A DNA stretch of 64,000 bases, taken from JBFWMG01 sp050251715 (GTDB taxonomy: Bacteria > Desulfobacterota > Desulfovibrionia > Desulfovibrionales > Desulfovibrionaceae). Location of the stretch: contig JBFWMG010000016.1 in the NCBI GenBank assembly GCA_050251715.1, positions 1 to 64,000 on the forward strand. Direction: 5' to 3'. Positions 16,716 to 26,087 of this stretch are shown piece after piece (the stretch's first letter is position 1; each line of letters opens with the position of its first letter). The position numbers and the translations under genes are program-made. The notes below the pieces were generated by a model. The model saw only the letters and a list, made by a program, of their open reading frames with translations. It was not told where the DNA came from and made no database searches.

Positions 16716-16729
16716 ACGTTGCAAGGGAA

Positions 16730-18043
16730 TCAATACATGAGGCCCGGCAGCACCAGGATGATTTGCGGAAACATGAAGAAGAGCGCGATGCCCGCGATAA
16801 TGGCCAGCAGGAAGGGGAAGGTGCCTTTGAATATCGCCTCCAGGGGAATGGGCGGCGTCATCTTCTGGGTCATGCCGTAGACCACGTAGACATTGATGCC
16901 CACGGGCGGCGTGATGACGCCCAGCTGCGTCACCAGCACGATGATGACCCCGAACCAGATGGGATCGTAGCCCATGCCCGCCACCACCGGATAGAAGACC
17001 GGGATGGTGAGCATGATGAGCGCCAGCGCGTCCATGATGCAGCCGCCGATGAAGTAGATGGCGAGGATCATGGTCATGACCGCCAGCGGCGGCAGATCAA
17101 AGGAGGCCACCCACTCGGCGGTGTTGAACGGGATGCGCGTGACCGCCAAAAACTTGCCGAACACCACCGCGCCCGCCACCAGGAACAGCACCATGCACGA
17201 GGAACGCAGGGTCTCGTAGAGCGAATCCACAAAGGCCTTCCACGTGAGCTGCCGCTTGAGTCCCGACAGCGCCAGCACGCCCAGCACGCCTATGGCCGCC
17301 GCCTCGGTGGGCGTGAACCAGCCGAAGAACATGCCGCCGATGACCAGGCCGAAGATGCACAGCGTATCCGCCAACCCGGCCAGGGACCGGATTTTTTCGG
17401 CCCAGGTGAAGGGCTCGCCCTTGGGGCCGAGCGCGGGGTTGCGGTGGCACTTGATGGCCACGGCCACGATGAACAGCACCGTGAGCACCAGGGCCGGAAG
17501 GATGCCGGCGATGAACAGCTTGCCTATGGATTGCTCGGTGAGCACGCCGTACACGATGAGCACCACGCTGGGCGGCATAATCATGCCCAGCCCGCCGCCC
17601 GAGGCCACGGATCCGGCGGCCAGCGTGTCCGCATAGCCGTAGCGCCGCATTTCGGGAATGCCCACCGTGGCCATGGTGGCCGCCGTGGCCGGGCTCGACC
17701 CGCACACCGCGCCAAAGGCGGTGCACGCCGCCACCGTGGCCATGGCCAGCCCGCCCTGCACGTGGCCCAGGAAATGGTAGGCCGTGTTGTACAGCCTGCG
17801 GCTGATGCCGGTGTTGAAGGCAAGCTGCCCCATGAGGATGAACAAGGGGATGGTGGACAGGCTGTAGGAGGAAAACGTGGCGTAGAAACTGCGCGAAAGC
17901 AGGTTCATGCCGCCCTTCAGGGAGATGAGCATGCAAAAACCCGCGAACCCCACCAGGGTCATGACATAGGCCACGGGCATGCGGGTCATGATGAGCGCCA
18001 GCATGATCGCGACGCCCACAAGGCCCAGGAGTGTGGCGTCCAT
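16730..18043 (-). CDS. dctM: TRAP transporter large permease DctM
   Basis: A 437-residue polytopic inner-membrane protein of the TRAP large-subunit family. Typical segments are LMGQLAFNTGISRRLYN, GSSPATAATMATVGIPEM, ASGGGLGMIMPPSV, and near the end TPPVGINVYVVYGM. It forms the ion-coupled translocation channel with DctQ. Its ATG directly follows the dctQ stop (TAGATG). The substrate is set by DctP and is unknown. Confidence 0.94.
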   Translation of the reverse strand: MDATLLGLVGVAIMLALIMTRMPVAYVMTLVGFAGFCMLISLKGGMNLLSRSFYATFSSYSLSTIPLFILMGQLAFNTGISRRLYNTAYHFLGHVQGGLAMATVAACTAFGAVCGSSPATAATMATVGIPEMRRYGYADTLAAGSVASGGGLGMIMPPSVVLIVYGVLTEQSIGKLFIAGILPALVLTVLFIVAVAIKCHRNPALGPKGEPFTWAEKIRSLAGLADTLCIFGLVIGGMFFGWFTPTEAAAIGVLGVLALSGLKRQLTWKAFVDSLYETLRSSCMVLFLVAGAVVFGKFLAVTRIPFNTAEWVASFDLPPLAVMTMILAIYFIGGCIMDALALIMLTIPVFYPVVAGMGYDPIWFGVIIVLVTQLGVITPPVGINVYVVYGMTQKMTPPIPLEAIFKGTFPFLLAIIAGIALFFMFPQIILVLPGLMY

Positions 18044-18535
18044 CTATTTGCCCGCCTTGGTAAAGGATTTCGCCATGTCCAGCGCCAGGAAGAGCGCCAG
18101 CACGGCGAAGCAGCCCGCCAGGGCGTAGACGATGCGGTAGGCGGGCAGTTCCAGGTTCATGGACACCTCGCCGCTGTCGGCCAGGGTGGCGGCATAGACC
18201 GCCAACCGCCACGCCGTCAGCCCGAAGAGCGCGGCGCCCGCCGCGTCGGTGCACCGGGTGATGCGCCGGCGCACGGGACGCCGGAAACGGCGGTAGAGCA
18301 CCTCCACGCCGACGTTGCTGCCCTGGGCATGGGCATAGGGCATGGACAGCCCCATGGCCAAGACGGCCAAGAGCGACACCAACTCTTCCGTGCCCATGAT
18401 GGGCGCGTTCCACACGCCCCGGCTCACCACGTCCGCGCCCGTCAGCAGGGCCATGCCCATGACGCAGGCCGCGGCGGCCATTTTCATGGCCCGTTCCACC
18501 CAGTCGACGACACCGGGCCGCTTCCCCGATTCCAT
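18044..18535 (-). CDS. dctQ: TRAP transporter small permease DctQ
   Basis: A 163-residue membrane protein with four hydrophobic segments. The family segment ADVVSRGVWNAPIMGTEELV lies after the first helix. I start at the ATG at 18535 because GGGGAG precedes it; the frame is open to 18571, but that part forms the arm of an intercistronic terminator. It partners DctM, which starts immediately after its stop. Confidence 0.88.
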   Translation of the reverse strand: MESGKRPGVVDWVERAMKMAAAACVMGMALLTGADVVSRGVWNAPIMGTEELVSLLAVLAMGLSMPYAHAQGSNVGVEVLYRRFRRPVRRRITRCTDAAGAALFGLTAWRLAVYAATLADSGEVSMNLELPAYRIVYALAGCFAVLALFLALDMAKSFTKAGK

Positions 18536-18551
18536 GCCTGTCTCCCCGCGC

Positions 18552-18584
18552 AAAAAAAGGAGGCGGCGCATGCCGCCTCCTTTT
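18552..18584 (-). terminator. Intercistronic terminator/attenuator between dctP and dctQ
   Basis: On the minus strand AAAAGGAGGCGGC pairs perfectly with GCCGCCTCCTTTT around a 4-base loop, followed by a run of seven T. It is a textbook intrinsic terminator placed after dctP and just before the dctQ ribosome site. Partial read-through would give more binding protein than permease. Confidence 0.85.
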
Positions 18585-18596
18585 CAACCGCGCATG

Positions 18597-19604
18597 TTAT
18601 TTCTCGTGCAACACGCTCTGGGCATAGTCCACGATCGCCTTGCCGTCCAGCCCCTTGGCCTTCACATCCTCGGCATAGGCGTCGAGCATGGGGGCGGAGG
18701 TCTTGATCCAGCGGTCGGTCTCGGCCTGCGGCAGGGGAACCAGCTTGCCGCCCTTGGCCAGCAGCGCCTCCTTGCCCAGCACGTCGGCGGCGTCCCACGC
18801 CTCGCCGTGCTTGGCCGCGAATTCCGTGTTCACCTCGCGGATGACCTTTTGCACGTCCGCGGGCAGGCTCTTCCACTTGTCCTTGTTCATGGCCACGAAG
18901 AAGGTGGTGGTGTAGGCAATGGCCGGGGTCTGGGTGCAATAGTCCACCACTTCGGCCATCTTCCAGCCCTTGTTGGTCTCTATGGGATAGATGCCGCCGT
19001 TCACCACGCCCTTCTGGATGGACTGGTAGGAGTCGGGCATGGACATGGCCACCGGCGTGCCGCCCAGGATCTCCACCAGTTTGGCGGAGTTGCCCGTGGC
19101 GCGCAGCTTCAGCCCCTTCAGATCCTCAAGCTTGTCCACCGGCGCCTTGGCCGTGCACAACACGCCCGGGCCGTGCGCGTGGAAGAACATGACCTCGGTG
19201 TCGTCAAACTCCTTGGGCATGAACTTTTCGTACACCGCGTTGGCCACCTTGGTGGCGGCCACGCCGTTGGGATAGCCCAGCGGCAGGTCCACGGCGGCCA
19301 GCACCGGGAAACGGCCGCGCGAATAGGCCAGCGCGGACATGCCGATGTCGGAAAGGCCTTCCACCACACCGTCGTAGCACTGCTTGGCATTGGTCAGGGT
19401 GCCGCCCGGGAAATAGGCGATCTTCACCTTGCCGTCCGTGCGCTTTTCCACTTCCTTGGCCCAGGCATCGGCCAGTTGCGACTGCACGTGGGTGGGGGGG
19501 AAGAAATTGGAATAGGTCAGCTCGATGGCTCCCGCCCGCGCCGTGACGGGCAGGGAAGCGCAGGCCATAGCCAGGGCCAGCAGGACGAACAAAACACGTT
19601 TCAT
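18597..19604 (-). CDS. dctP: TRAP transporter substrate-binding protein DctP
   Basis: A 335-residue periplasmic protein. It has an N-terminal signal peptide (MKRVLFVLLALAMACASLPV with an ARA cleavage region) and the family fold. KLRATGNSAKLVEILGGTPV contains the conserved Arg that binds a substrate carboxylate, and QSIQKGVVNGGI follows. A GGAGG lies just before the ATG. An organic acid ligand is expected for the family; the specific one cannot be read. It is the first transporter gene, 39 bases after the TetR regulator. Confidence 0.92.
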   Translation of the reverse strand: MKRVLFVLLALAMACASLPVTARAGAIELTYSNFFPPTHVQSQLADAWAKEVEKRTDGKVKIAYFPGGTLTNAKQCYDGVVEGLSDIGMSALAYSRGRFPVLAAVDLPLGYPNGVAATKVANAVYEKFMPKEFDDTEVMFFHAHGPGVLCTAKAPVDKLEDLKGLKLRATGNSAKLVEILGGTPVAMSMPDSYQSIQKGVVNGGIYPIETNKGWKMAEVVDYCTQTPAIAYTTTFFVAMNKDKWKSLPADVQKVIREVNTEFAAKHGEAWDAADVLGKEALLAKGGKLVPLPQAETDRWIKTSAPMLDAYAEDVKAKGLDGKAIVDYAQSVLHEK

Positions 19605-19643
19605 GGAAACCTCCGGTTCATGCCTTGTGGGGCGTTGCCTGTG

Positions 19644-20258
19644 TCACAGTACCTTCACCCTGCCGACGCCGTCCTTGGTGCCCAGTTGCAACGCCAGGGC
19701 CACGGCGGCTTCGCGGATGTCCGCAATATCCAACACGCCCACCTCAAGGGCGTTGTGGACCATGAATCCCTCAAACAGGACGGTATTGAGCGCGCCCAGT
19801 TTTTCCGGCGGGCAATCGCTGTCCACGAACTCCCGCACCAGATCGGCGAAGAGCGCCTCGGACAGGCGGTATTGCCGCCGGGTCAACGTCTTTTTCAAGG
19901 CCGCGTCGCGCGCGGCCTGGACCGTGAATTCCAAAAAGACCTTGGCCCAGTTGCGGTCGGACAGGATCGATTCCAGAAAATCCCAGATGACAAGCATGGC
20001 CTCGCGCAGGGTGCGCGCCCTGCCGATCTTCTCGTCGCGGGCCTCGCGGTACGCATGCAGCTTGTGCTCCACTATCTCCAGAAACAGCGCGTCCTTGCTG
20101 TCCCAGTGGCGGTAGAAGCTGCCCTTGGCATAGCCCGCGTGCTGGGTGATTTCGGCCACCGTGGTGGCCAAAAACCCCTTGCCGCTGAAGAGCTCCTCCG
20201 CGGCGGCCATAAGGTCCGCCATGGTTTGCCGCGATTTTTCCTGCTGCTTTCTTGCCAT
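19644..20258 (-). CDS. TetR-family regulator of the TRAP operon
   Basis: A 204-residue regulator. The N-terminal helix-turn-helix is TTVAEITQHAGYAKGSFYRH followed by WDSKDALF; the C-terminal helical ligand domain is not family-specific. The ATG at 20258 is chosen because the frame further upstream would run through two operator-like palindromes at 20271-20304. It lies upstream of, and co-directional with, dctPQM, so autoregulation of the whole unit is likely. The effector is probably the TRAP substrate, by inference. Confidence 0.88.
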   Translation of the reverse strand: MARKQQEKSRQTMADLMAAAEELFSGKGFLATTVAEITQHAGYAKGSFYRHWDSKDALFLEIVEHKLHAYREARDEKIGRARTLREAMLVIWDFLESILSDRNWAKVFLEFTVQAARDAALKKTLTRRQYRLSEALFADLVREFVDSDCPPEKLGALNTVLFEGFMVHNALEVGVLDIADIREAAVALALQLGTKDGVGRVKVL

Positions 20259-20270
20259 TGCCTTCCCGTG

Positions 20271-20304
20271 AAATGACCGTCGGTCATTTTGTGACCAGCG
20301 GTCA
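20271..20304 (-). promoter_or_regulatory. Tandem TetR-type operators
   Basis: AAATGACCG-T-CGGTCATTT (20271-20289) is a 19-bp palindrome with 9-bp arms. A second site, TGACC-AGC-GGTCA (20292-20304), follows on the same helix face. They lie directly upstream of the TetR start, as expected for an autorepressor. Confidence 0.75.
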
Positions 20305-20517
20305 TTTTTGCTACGCGCCCGCCGACGGCTTGTCAAGAACGGCCAGAGCGCATTGGCGGCAAGAAAACATGCTTTTAATGCCTGCCCCCCTCAACAAATC
20401 GTCCTTCTTCGTATATGCTCTACTGACAAGCGCCATAGGCAGGCCGTTACGCATGCGCCCTTGTCAAGCGCGCGTGGCGGAAAAGACGGGGAAAAGACAA
20501 CCAACCCAACGGGAACA

Positions 20518-23500
20518 ATGCGCACCAAAAGCCTGCAATACACCTTGATTTCCCGCCTTCTCATGGGGGTTTTCTGCGTCATCGCGGCGGGCAGCCTGAT
20601 AACGGCGATACGCACCGACCACATGGTGGAGCGTGCACTGCGCGAGGAGCTCATTCAGGCCACCGAGCGCACCGCCATACTGCTGTCCACGCCCGTCTGG
20701 GATTTGAACGAATCCTACACAACGGCCATTCTCAATTCGATCTTCCATATGCAGGCCGCCGTGTATGCGGAGGTTTCCACCAACGACACCCTGTTGGCCA
20801 GCCAGACGGGGGCGTCCCACCCCGGCCTGAACCGCGCCCTGGTGACCCAGGGCAACGACTACCTGTGGGAATTGCGTAAAATCATTTATAAGGACACGCC
20901 CATCGGGTATGTGCTCATCGCCTTTTCACGCGACAGCGTGGCGCGCTCCATCCTGAATGACTGCCTCTCCTTCGCCCTGCTTTTCGTCACCATCGCCCTG
21001 ACCATCACCGCCCTGACCATCGGGCTCACCAGACGGCACATCTTCACACCGCTCGCCGCCCTGGAAGAGGCGGCGGCGGCCTTGAGCAAGGGTGACCTGG
21101 ACATCCCCTTCCCTCCCATTGAAGACAATGAGGTCGGCACGTTGGCGCACGCCCTTGCCGCCATGGCCCAGGGACTCAAGGCCGTGACCGCCTCCCGCGA
21201 CGACCTGAACCGTGAAATCGCGGGCCGCAAGCACAGTGAAGAGCAACTGCGCATTCTCGTCCAGACCATCGAGGAAAGCCCCTTCGCCGTCATCGTGACC
21301 GATCCCGAGGGATGCATCGAATACGTCAACAAGCAATTCGTACTGAACACGGGCTGGCCCCTCGTGGAAGCCGTGGGTTCGCTTGCGCCCGTCTTCAAGG
21401 GTGAAGGCACGCCGCCCGACCTGCTGCGCAACCTCTGCCGGACCGCACGGCACTGCGCTCCGTGGCGGGGCGAAATCCTCAACAAAAGGAAAAACGGCGA
21501 GGAATACTGGGAGTCCGTATCCATCTCGCCCCTGGCGGATGCATCGGGCACCGTGACACATCTGGTCTGCGTGGGAGAGGACATTACCGAACGCCGCCGG
21601 GTGGAACGCGCCCTGCACGACAGCCAGGAACGCCTGCAACTGGCTGTGGAGGGCGGCGGTCTGGGCATGTGGGACTGGAACGTGCAAACGGACCAGTTGG
21701 TGTTCAGCGACCACTGGATGCGCATGCTGGGCTACGAGCCGCATGAGCTGACGGCCAGTCTGGACACATGGCGTTCCCTGCTCCACCCCGACGATGCGGA
21801 TCAGGCCTTGGAAGACGTCACCCGCCATCACCAGGGACTCTCGCCCATCTATTCCAGCGAATACCGCCTCAAGGCCAAAAACGGGCAATGGCGCTGGATG
21901 CTGGCCCAAGGCAAGGTCATGACCCGCAGCGACGACGGCAAGCCGCAACGCATGTCCGGCACCTTGCTGGACATAACCAACCGCAAGAATGCGGAGTTCG
22001 CCCTCCAGCACAAGATCGGCCTCGAAGGCCTCGCCTCGTCCATTTCCTCCAGTTTCCTCAACGTGGCCCAGGGCAACCTTGACCGGACCATACTGGCGGC
22101 GTTGGGACTCATCGGCACCTTTACCGATGCGGACCGCTGCTTCATCCTGCAATTTGACGATCCCCCCTCCGTGCTCCACGAATGGGCGAGCCTGGACTGC
22201 CCCTCCCTGCGCGGACACCTGCTCCTGCACCCGCTGCCCCCGTACTGGCTGCAAGCCCTCCGCCTGCAGACATTCATCAGCGTCTCGCTGGAAACCGCCA
22301 CGGCGAAGGGCGGGGCCGAGGAGCAGGCGTTTCTGCACGACACCGGCATCCGCTCCATCATCCTGGTGCCCCTGATACGCCGGGGCGAAACCATCGGCTG
22401 CATCGGCATAGACTCCCTGCACAACGCCATGCCCTACAGCCAGGATGTGGTGTGGCTGCTCGAAACCCTGGGCAACGCCTTTTCCCAGACGCTGGAAGCC
22501 TTTGATACCCGCGTGCAGCTGGAGGAAAGCGAGGAGCGCTTCCGGTATCTGGTGGAATCCATGAGCGAGGGGCTGGGCATCATCGACACCTCCGGTGTCC
22601 TCACCTATGCCAACCACCAACTCTGCCGCATGCTGGGCCGCACCCGCGAGGACATTCTGGGCCGCACCTGGCCAGCGTTCCTGGATGAAAAGAACACCGC
22701 GTTGTACCAGCGCGAGATCGCCCGCCGCGCCAAAGGCGTGACCGACACCTATGAGCTCGTCTGGACCAAGCCCTCGGGCGAAAAAGTCTTCTGCCTGGTG
22801 TCGCCCACCCCTCTTTTTGATGAAACCGGCACGTTTACCGGTTCATTCGGCGTCTATACCGACCTGACCAAGCTCAAGCTTCTGGAGAGCCAACTCCTCC
22901 AATCGCAAAAGCTGGAATCCATCGGCCAACTCGCGGCGGGCATTGCCCACGAAATCAATACCCCGGCCCAGTATGTCGACAACAACATCCGCTACCTCAT
23001 GCAAAGCTGCGACACCATCCTTTCCCTGCTTGAGCAGAGCATGGAACTGGCGCAACTGGCCACGGCGGGCAAGCCCACCGGACGGCTGGGCGCAACCCTG
23101 CACCGCGCCATGGTGGAGGCGGACCTGGAAATGATGAAGCAGGAACTGCCCGCGGCCTTTGCCGACTGCCTGGACGGCCTGGGCCGCATCGCGGAGATCG
23201 TGCATTCGGTCAAGCAGTTCTCCCATCCCGGCATCGCGGACAAGGAGATGGCCGACATCAACCAGGCCATCCGCAGCACCATCATGGTCTCGGTCAACGA
23301 ATGGAAGTACGACGCCAGCGTGGACACGGTTCTCGACCCCAGCCTGCCGCTCGTGCCCTGCTACACCAGCGAGTTCAACCAGGTCATCCTGAACCTCATC
23401 ATCAACGCCACCCACGCCATCAAGGACAAGGAGCACCGCCCCGGAGAAAAAGGCCAGATCACCATCACCACCTCCCACGACGACGCCTGGGTCGAGGTGC

Positions 23501-23736
23501 GCGTGGCCGACAACGGCGGCGGCATTCCCAAGGAGATCCAGGACAAGGTGTTCAACCCCTTCTTCACCACCAAGCCCGTGGGCAAGGGCACGGGGCAGGG
23601 GCTTGCCATCAGCCACACCGTCATCGTGGAAAAGCACGGCGGCTCCATCTCCTTTGAATCCAAGGACGGCGAGGGAACCACCTTTATCGTGCGCCTGCCC
23701 ATCCACGACGGCATGGAGCGGGAGGCGCTCTCATGA
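20518..23736 (+). CDS. Membrane sensor histidine kinase with HAMP, three PAS and one GAF domain
   Basis: A 1072-residue sensor. Residues ~10-30 and ~150-170 are membrane helices enclosing a periplasmic domain, followed by HAMP. PAS domains start near 244, 373 and 674, with a GAF-like domain near 509-665. The dimerisation domain has the phospho-acceptor in AGIAHEINTPAQY (His811), and the ATPase domain has NLIINATHAI, DNGGGIP and GKGTGQGLAIS. The frame is open from 20308, but the ATG at 20518 is where the first membrane helix begins. It overlaps by 4 bases (ATGA) a response regulator gene. The ligand is unknown. Confidence 0.9.
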   Translation: MRTKSLQYTLISRLLMGVFCVIAAGSLITAIRTDHMVERALREELIQATERTAILLSTPVWDLNESYTTAILNSIFHMQAAVYAEVSTNDTLLASQTGASHPGLNRALVTQGNDYLWELRKIIYKDTPIGYVLIAFSRDSVARSILNDCLSFALLFVTIALTITALTIGLTRRHIFTPLAALEEAAAALSKGDLDIPFPPIEDNEVGTLAHALAAMAQGLKAVTASRDDLNREIAGRKHSEEQLRILVQTIEESPFAVIVTDPEGCIEYVNKQFVLNTGWPLVEAVGSLAPVFKGEGTPPDLLRNLCRTARHCAPWRGEILNKRKNGEEYWESVSISPLADASGTVTHLVCVGEDITERRRVERALHDSQERLQLAVEGGGLGMWDWNVQTDQLVFSDHWMRMLGYEPHELTASLDTWRSLLHPDDADQALEDVTRHHQGLSPIYSSEYRLKAKNGQWRWMLAQGKVMTRSDDGKPQRMSGTLLDITNRKNAEFALQHKIGLEGLASSISSSFLNVAQGNLDRTILAALGLIGTFTDADRCFILQFDDPPSVLHEWASLDCPSLRGHLLLHPLPPYWLQALRLQTFISVSLETATAKGGAEEQAFLHDTGIRSIILVPLIRRGETIGCIGIDSLHNAMPYSQDVVWLLETLGNAFSQTLEAFDTRVQLEESEERFRYLVESMSEGLGIIDTSGVLTYANHQLCRMLGRTREDILGRTWPAFLDEKNTALYQREIARRAKGVTDTYELVWTKPSGEKVFCLVSPTPLFDETGTFTGSFGVYTDLTKLKLLESQLLQSQKLESIGQLAAGIAHEINTPAQYVDNNIRYLMQSCDTILSLLEQSMELAQLATAGKPTGRLGATLHRAMVEADLEMMKQELPAAFADCLDGLGRIAEIVHSVKQFSHPGIADKEMADINQAIRSTIMVSVNEWKYDASVDTVLDPSLPLVPCYTSEFNQVILNLIINATHAIKDKEHRPGEKGQITITTSHDDAWVEVRVADNGGGIPKEIQDKVFNPFFTTKPVGKGTGQGLAISHTVIVEKHGGSISFESKDGEGTTFIVRLPIHDGMEREALS

Positions 23737-24953
23737 AACGCATCCTCTTCGTCGATGACGAAATCATGGTGCTCAAAGGGTTGCGGCGCATGCTCAGTCC
23801 CCTGCGGGCCGAATGGGACATGCAATTCTCCGACAACGCGGAAGATGCGCTGGCAATCATGGCCCACACCCCTGTGGATGTGCTCGTCACCGACTGGCAC
23901 ATGCCCAACACGAACGGCGTGTGCCTGCTGCAGGAGGTTGCCCGCAAGCACGGCGGCACGGTCAGGATCATCCTTTCCGGGCAATCGCTCGGCGGTCAGG
24001 GCGACTGCATGTTCCACGCCCATCAGGTGCTCTACAAACCCTGCGACTTCGCCACGTTGCAAGCGGTGATCCAGGGCATCGGCAACACCGACGCCCTGCT
24101 CGGCAACGGGCTCGTCAAACAGGAGACCGCCCGTCTGCATGCCCTGCCGCCCTTGCCCGCCGTGTATCAGGAGGTGGTGCGCGAGATGGGCAAGCCCGTG
24201 CCGGCCCTGCCGCGCATCGCCGCCATCATCCGTTGCGACCCCGCCATCTCCTCGCGGATTCTCGGCATCGTCAATTCGATCTCCTTCGGGCTGCGCAGCC
24301 GCGTTTCCTCGCTGGAGCACGCCATCGCCATGCTCGGCCTCAACACCGTACGATCCATCATCGTGGCCATGCACTGCGTTTCCATACACGACGCGGCGCC
24401 CGAGCCAAGTTTCTCGCTCTCCATGTTGTGGGACCATTGCATCCGCACGGCCGGGCTGGTCAAAACCCTGGCCTCCCAATCCAAAAAGGAAAAGGACGCC
24501 TCGGAATCCTGCTTCATTGGCGGCATGCTGCACGACATGGGAAAAATCGCCCTTGCCGCCCTTTTTCCCAAAGAGTACGCTCACGTCATTCGGTCGGTGC
24601 AACAGGACGCCCTCACGGTCTTCGAGGCGGAACGGCTGCTCTTTGGCACCACCCACGCCGATGTGGGCGCCTACATCCTGGGTTTGTGGGGCATGCCCGA
24701 AAGCATAGTGAACCTTGTGGCCACCCACCACGCCCCCGACCGCATCACCACAGACAGGGGCGCCATGATTTTTACGGCCAACGCCATGGACCACAAACGG
24801 TACATCATACACGCCGACTACACGGCCCGGGACGACACGGCCGAACTGGAACACCATCCGCGTTTCGCCGCGCATCTCGCCTCATGGACGGCGCTTTCGG
24901 ACACCTATTACGCGGAGATGACACCGGATGAAGAACAAGGTGCTGATCGTTGA
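23733..24953 (+). CDS. Response regulator with HDOD output domain
   Basis: A 406-residue protein. Residues 1-120 are a receiver with the acidic pocket FVDDE, phospho-acceptor Asp54 (VTDWHMPN) and a KPCDF lysine. The rest is an HDOD/HD-type domain with CDPAISSRILGIVNS and a conserved HD in GGMLHDMGKIAL. HDOD proteins act in signalling or nucleotide turnover without a classical DNA-binding domain. It overlaps both the kinase (4 bases) and the next response regulator (26 bases), so the set is one translational unit. Confidence 0.87.
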   Translation: MKRILFVDDEIMVLKGLRRMLSPLRAEWDMQFSDNAEDALAIMAHTPVDVLVTDWHMPNTNGVCLLQEVARKHGGTVRIILSGQSLGGQGDCMFHAHQVLYKPCDFATLQAVIQGIGNTDALLGNGLVKQETARLHALPPLPAVYQEVVREMGKPVPALPRIAAIIRCDPAISSRILGIVNSISFGLRSRVSSLEHAIAMLGLNTVRSIIVAMHCVSIHDAAPEPSFSLSMLWDHCIRTAGLVKTLASQSKKEKDASESCFIGGMLHDMGKIALAALFPKEYAHVIRSVQQDALTVFEAERLLFGTTHADVGAYILGLWGMPESIVNLVATHHAPDRITTDRGAMIFTANAMDHKRYIIHADYTARDDTAELEHHPRFAAHLASWTALSDTYYAEMTPDEEQGADR

Positions 24954-26064
24954 CGACGACGCCAAAATACTTTCATCGTTCCAGCGCATCCTGCAAAAGG
25001 CCTTCGAGGTCGATGTAGCCGCGTCTGGGGACCAGGCGCTGGAAATGCTGTCCTCCAGCGAACCCTACGCCATCGTCATCTCCGACTTCCGCATGCCCGG
25101 CCTTACCGGCGTGGAGTTTCTGTCCAAGGTCAAGGTCGTCTCCCCGGACACGGTGCGCATCATCCTGACCGGCTACGCCGACCTGGAAACCGCCATTGCC
25201 GCCGTAAACGAGGGCAACATCTACAAGTTCCTCACCAAGCCGTGCAACGGCGAAGACCTGAAAAAGGCGCTCGTCGATTCCATGAAACAGTACCGGCTGG
25301 TCACGGCCGAACGCGAAGTGCTGGAAAAAACCCTGGCCCAGACCGTGGAACTGCTCACGGAAATCCTGTCGCTGACCAACAAGGAGGCCTTTGAAAAAGC
25401 CCACCGCATGAAGCGCTATGTGCGCTACATCGCCGAAAACATGGATCCGGGCCAACAGTGGATGTACGAAATGGCCTGCATGCTCAGCTTCATCGGCTGC
25501 ATCCTGGTTTCCGATGAGACACTGGGAAAAATCCACAAGGGCAAGACGGTGACAGAACGGGAGATGGAGGAGTTCAGAAGCCATCCCATGACCGGCTACC
25601 TGTGGCTGGAAAAGATCCCCCGCCTCAAGGACATTGCCGAGATGGTGCTCTTCCAGGGCAAGGGATTCGACGGGTCGGGCTTTCCCACCTCGGGCAAGGC
25701 CGGATTCGACATCCCCCTGGGAGGACGCATCCTCAAGGCGGTCGGCGATTTCGACAACCAGTTGCAACGCCACGCCACCACCAAGGACGCCTTCGAGGCG
25801 CTGGAAGAGCATATCGAGCAATACGATCCCGAGGTGCTGTATTTTCTGGAGGGCATGCTCGGTGTGGAGAGCCGCTACGAAGTCCAGACGGTGCGCGTGA
25901 ACGAACTGCGGGCGGGCATGATCCTGCATCAGACCGTGTACACCAAGGGCGGCACCCTGGTGCTGCGCAAGAACATGGAACTGACCGACCACTCGCTGCA
26001 ACGGTTGCGGCAATTCGCGGCCAACAACCCCCTTCAGGAACCCATCAAGGTGCTTGCGCCCTGA
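24928..26064 (+). CDS. Response regulator with a degenerate HD-GYP domain
   Basis: A 378-residue protein. The receiver is canonical (VDDDAKIL, Asp53 in ISDFRMPG, LTKPC). The following region aligns by eye with HD-GYP output domains, but the catalytic HD is replaced (MLSFIGCIL where MxHDIG is expected). The HHExxDGxGYP block reads LFQGKGFDGSGFPTSG, keeping only part of the motif. It is unlikely to hydrolyse cyclic di-GMP and may act as a regulatory partner of the active HD-GYP protein encoded 23 bases downstream. A C-terminal extension of ~80 residues (VRVNELRAGMILHQ onward) resembles the module often following HD-GYP domains. Confidence 0.8.
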   Translation: MKNKVLIVDDDAKILSSFQRILQKAFEVDVAASGDQALEMLSSSEPYAIVISDFRMPGLTGVEFLSKVKVVSPDTVRIILTGYADLETAIAAVNEGNIYKFLTKPCNGEDLKKALVDSMKQYRLVTAEREVLEKTLAQTVELLTEILSLTNKEAFEKAHRMKRYVRYIAENMDPGQQWMYEMACMLSFIGCILVSDETLGKIHKGKTVTEREMEEFRSHPMTGYLWLEKIPRLKDIAEMVLFQGKGFDGSGFPTSGKAGFDIPLGGRILKAVGDFDNQLQRHATTKDAFEALEEHIEQYDPEVLYFLEGMLGVESRYEVQTVRVNELRAGMILHQTVYTKGGTLVLRKNMELTDHSLQRLRQFAANNPLQEPIKVLAP

Positions 26065-26087
26065 CGCGCCGCCCTCGGGAAGCAACT

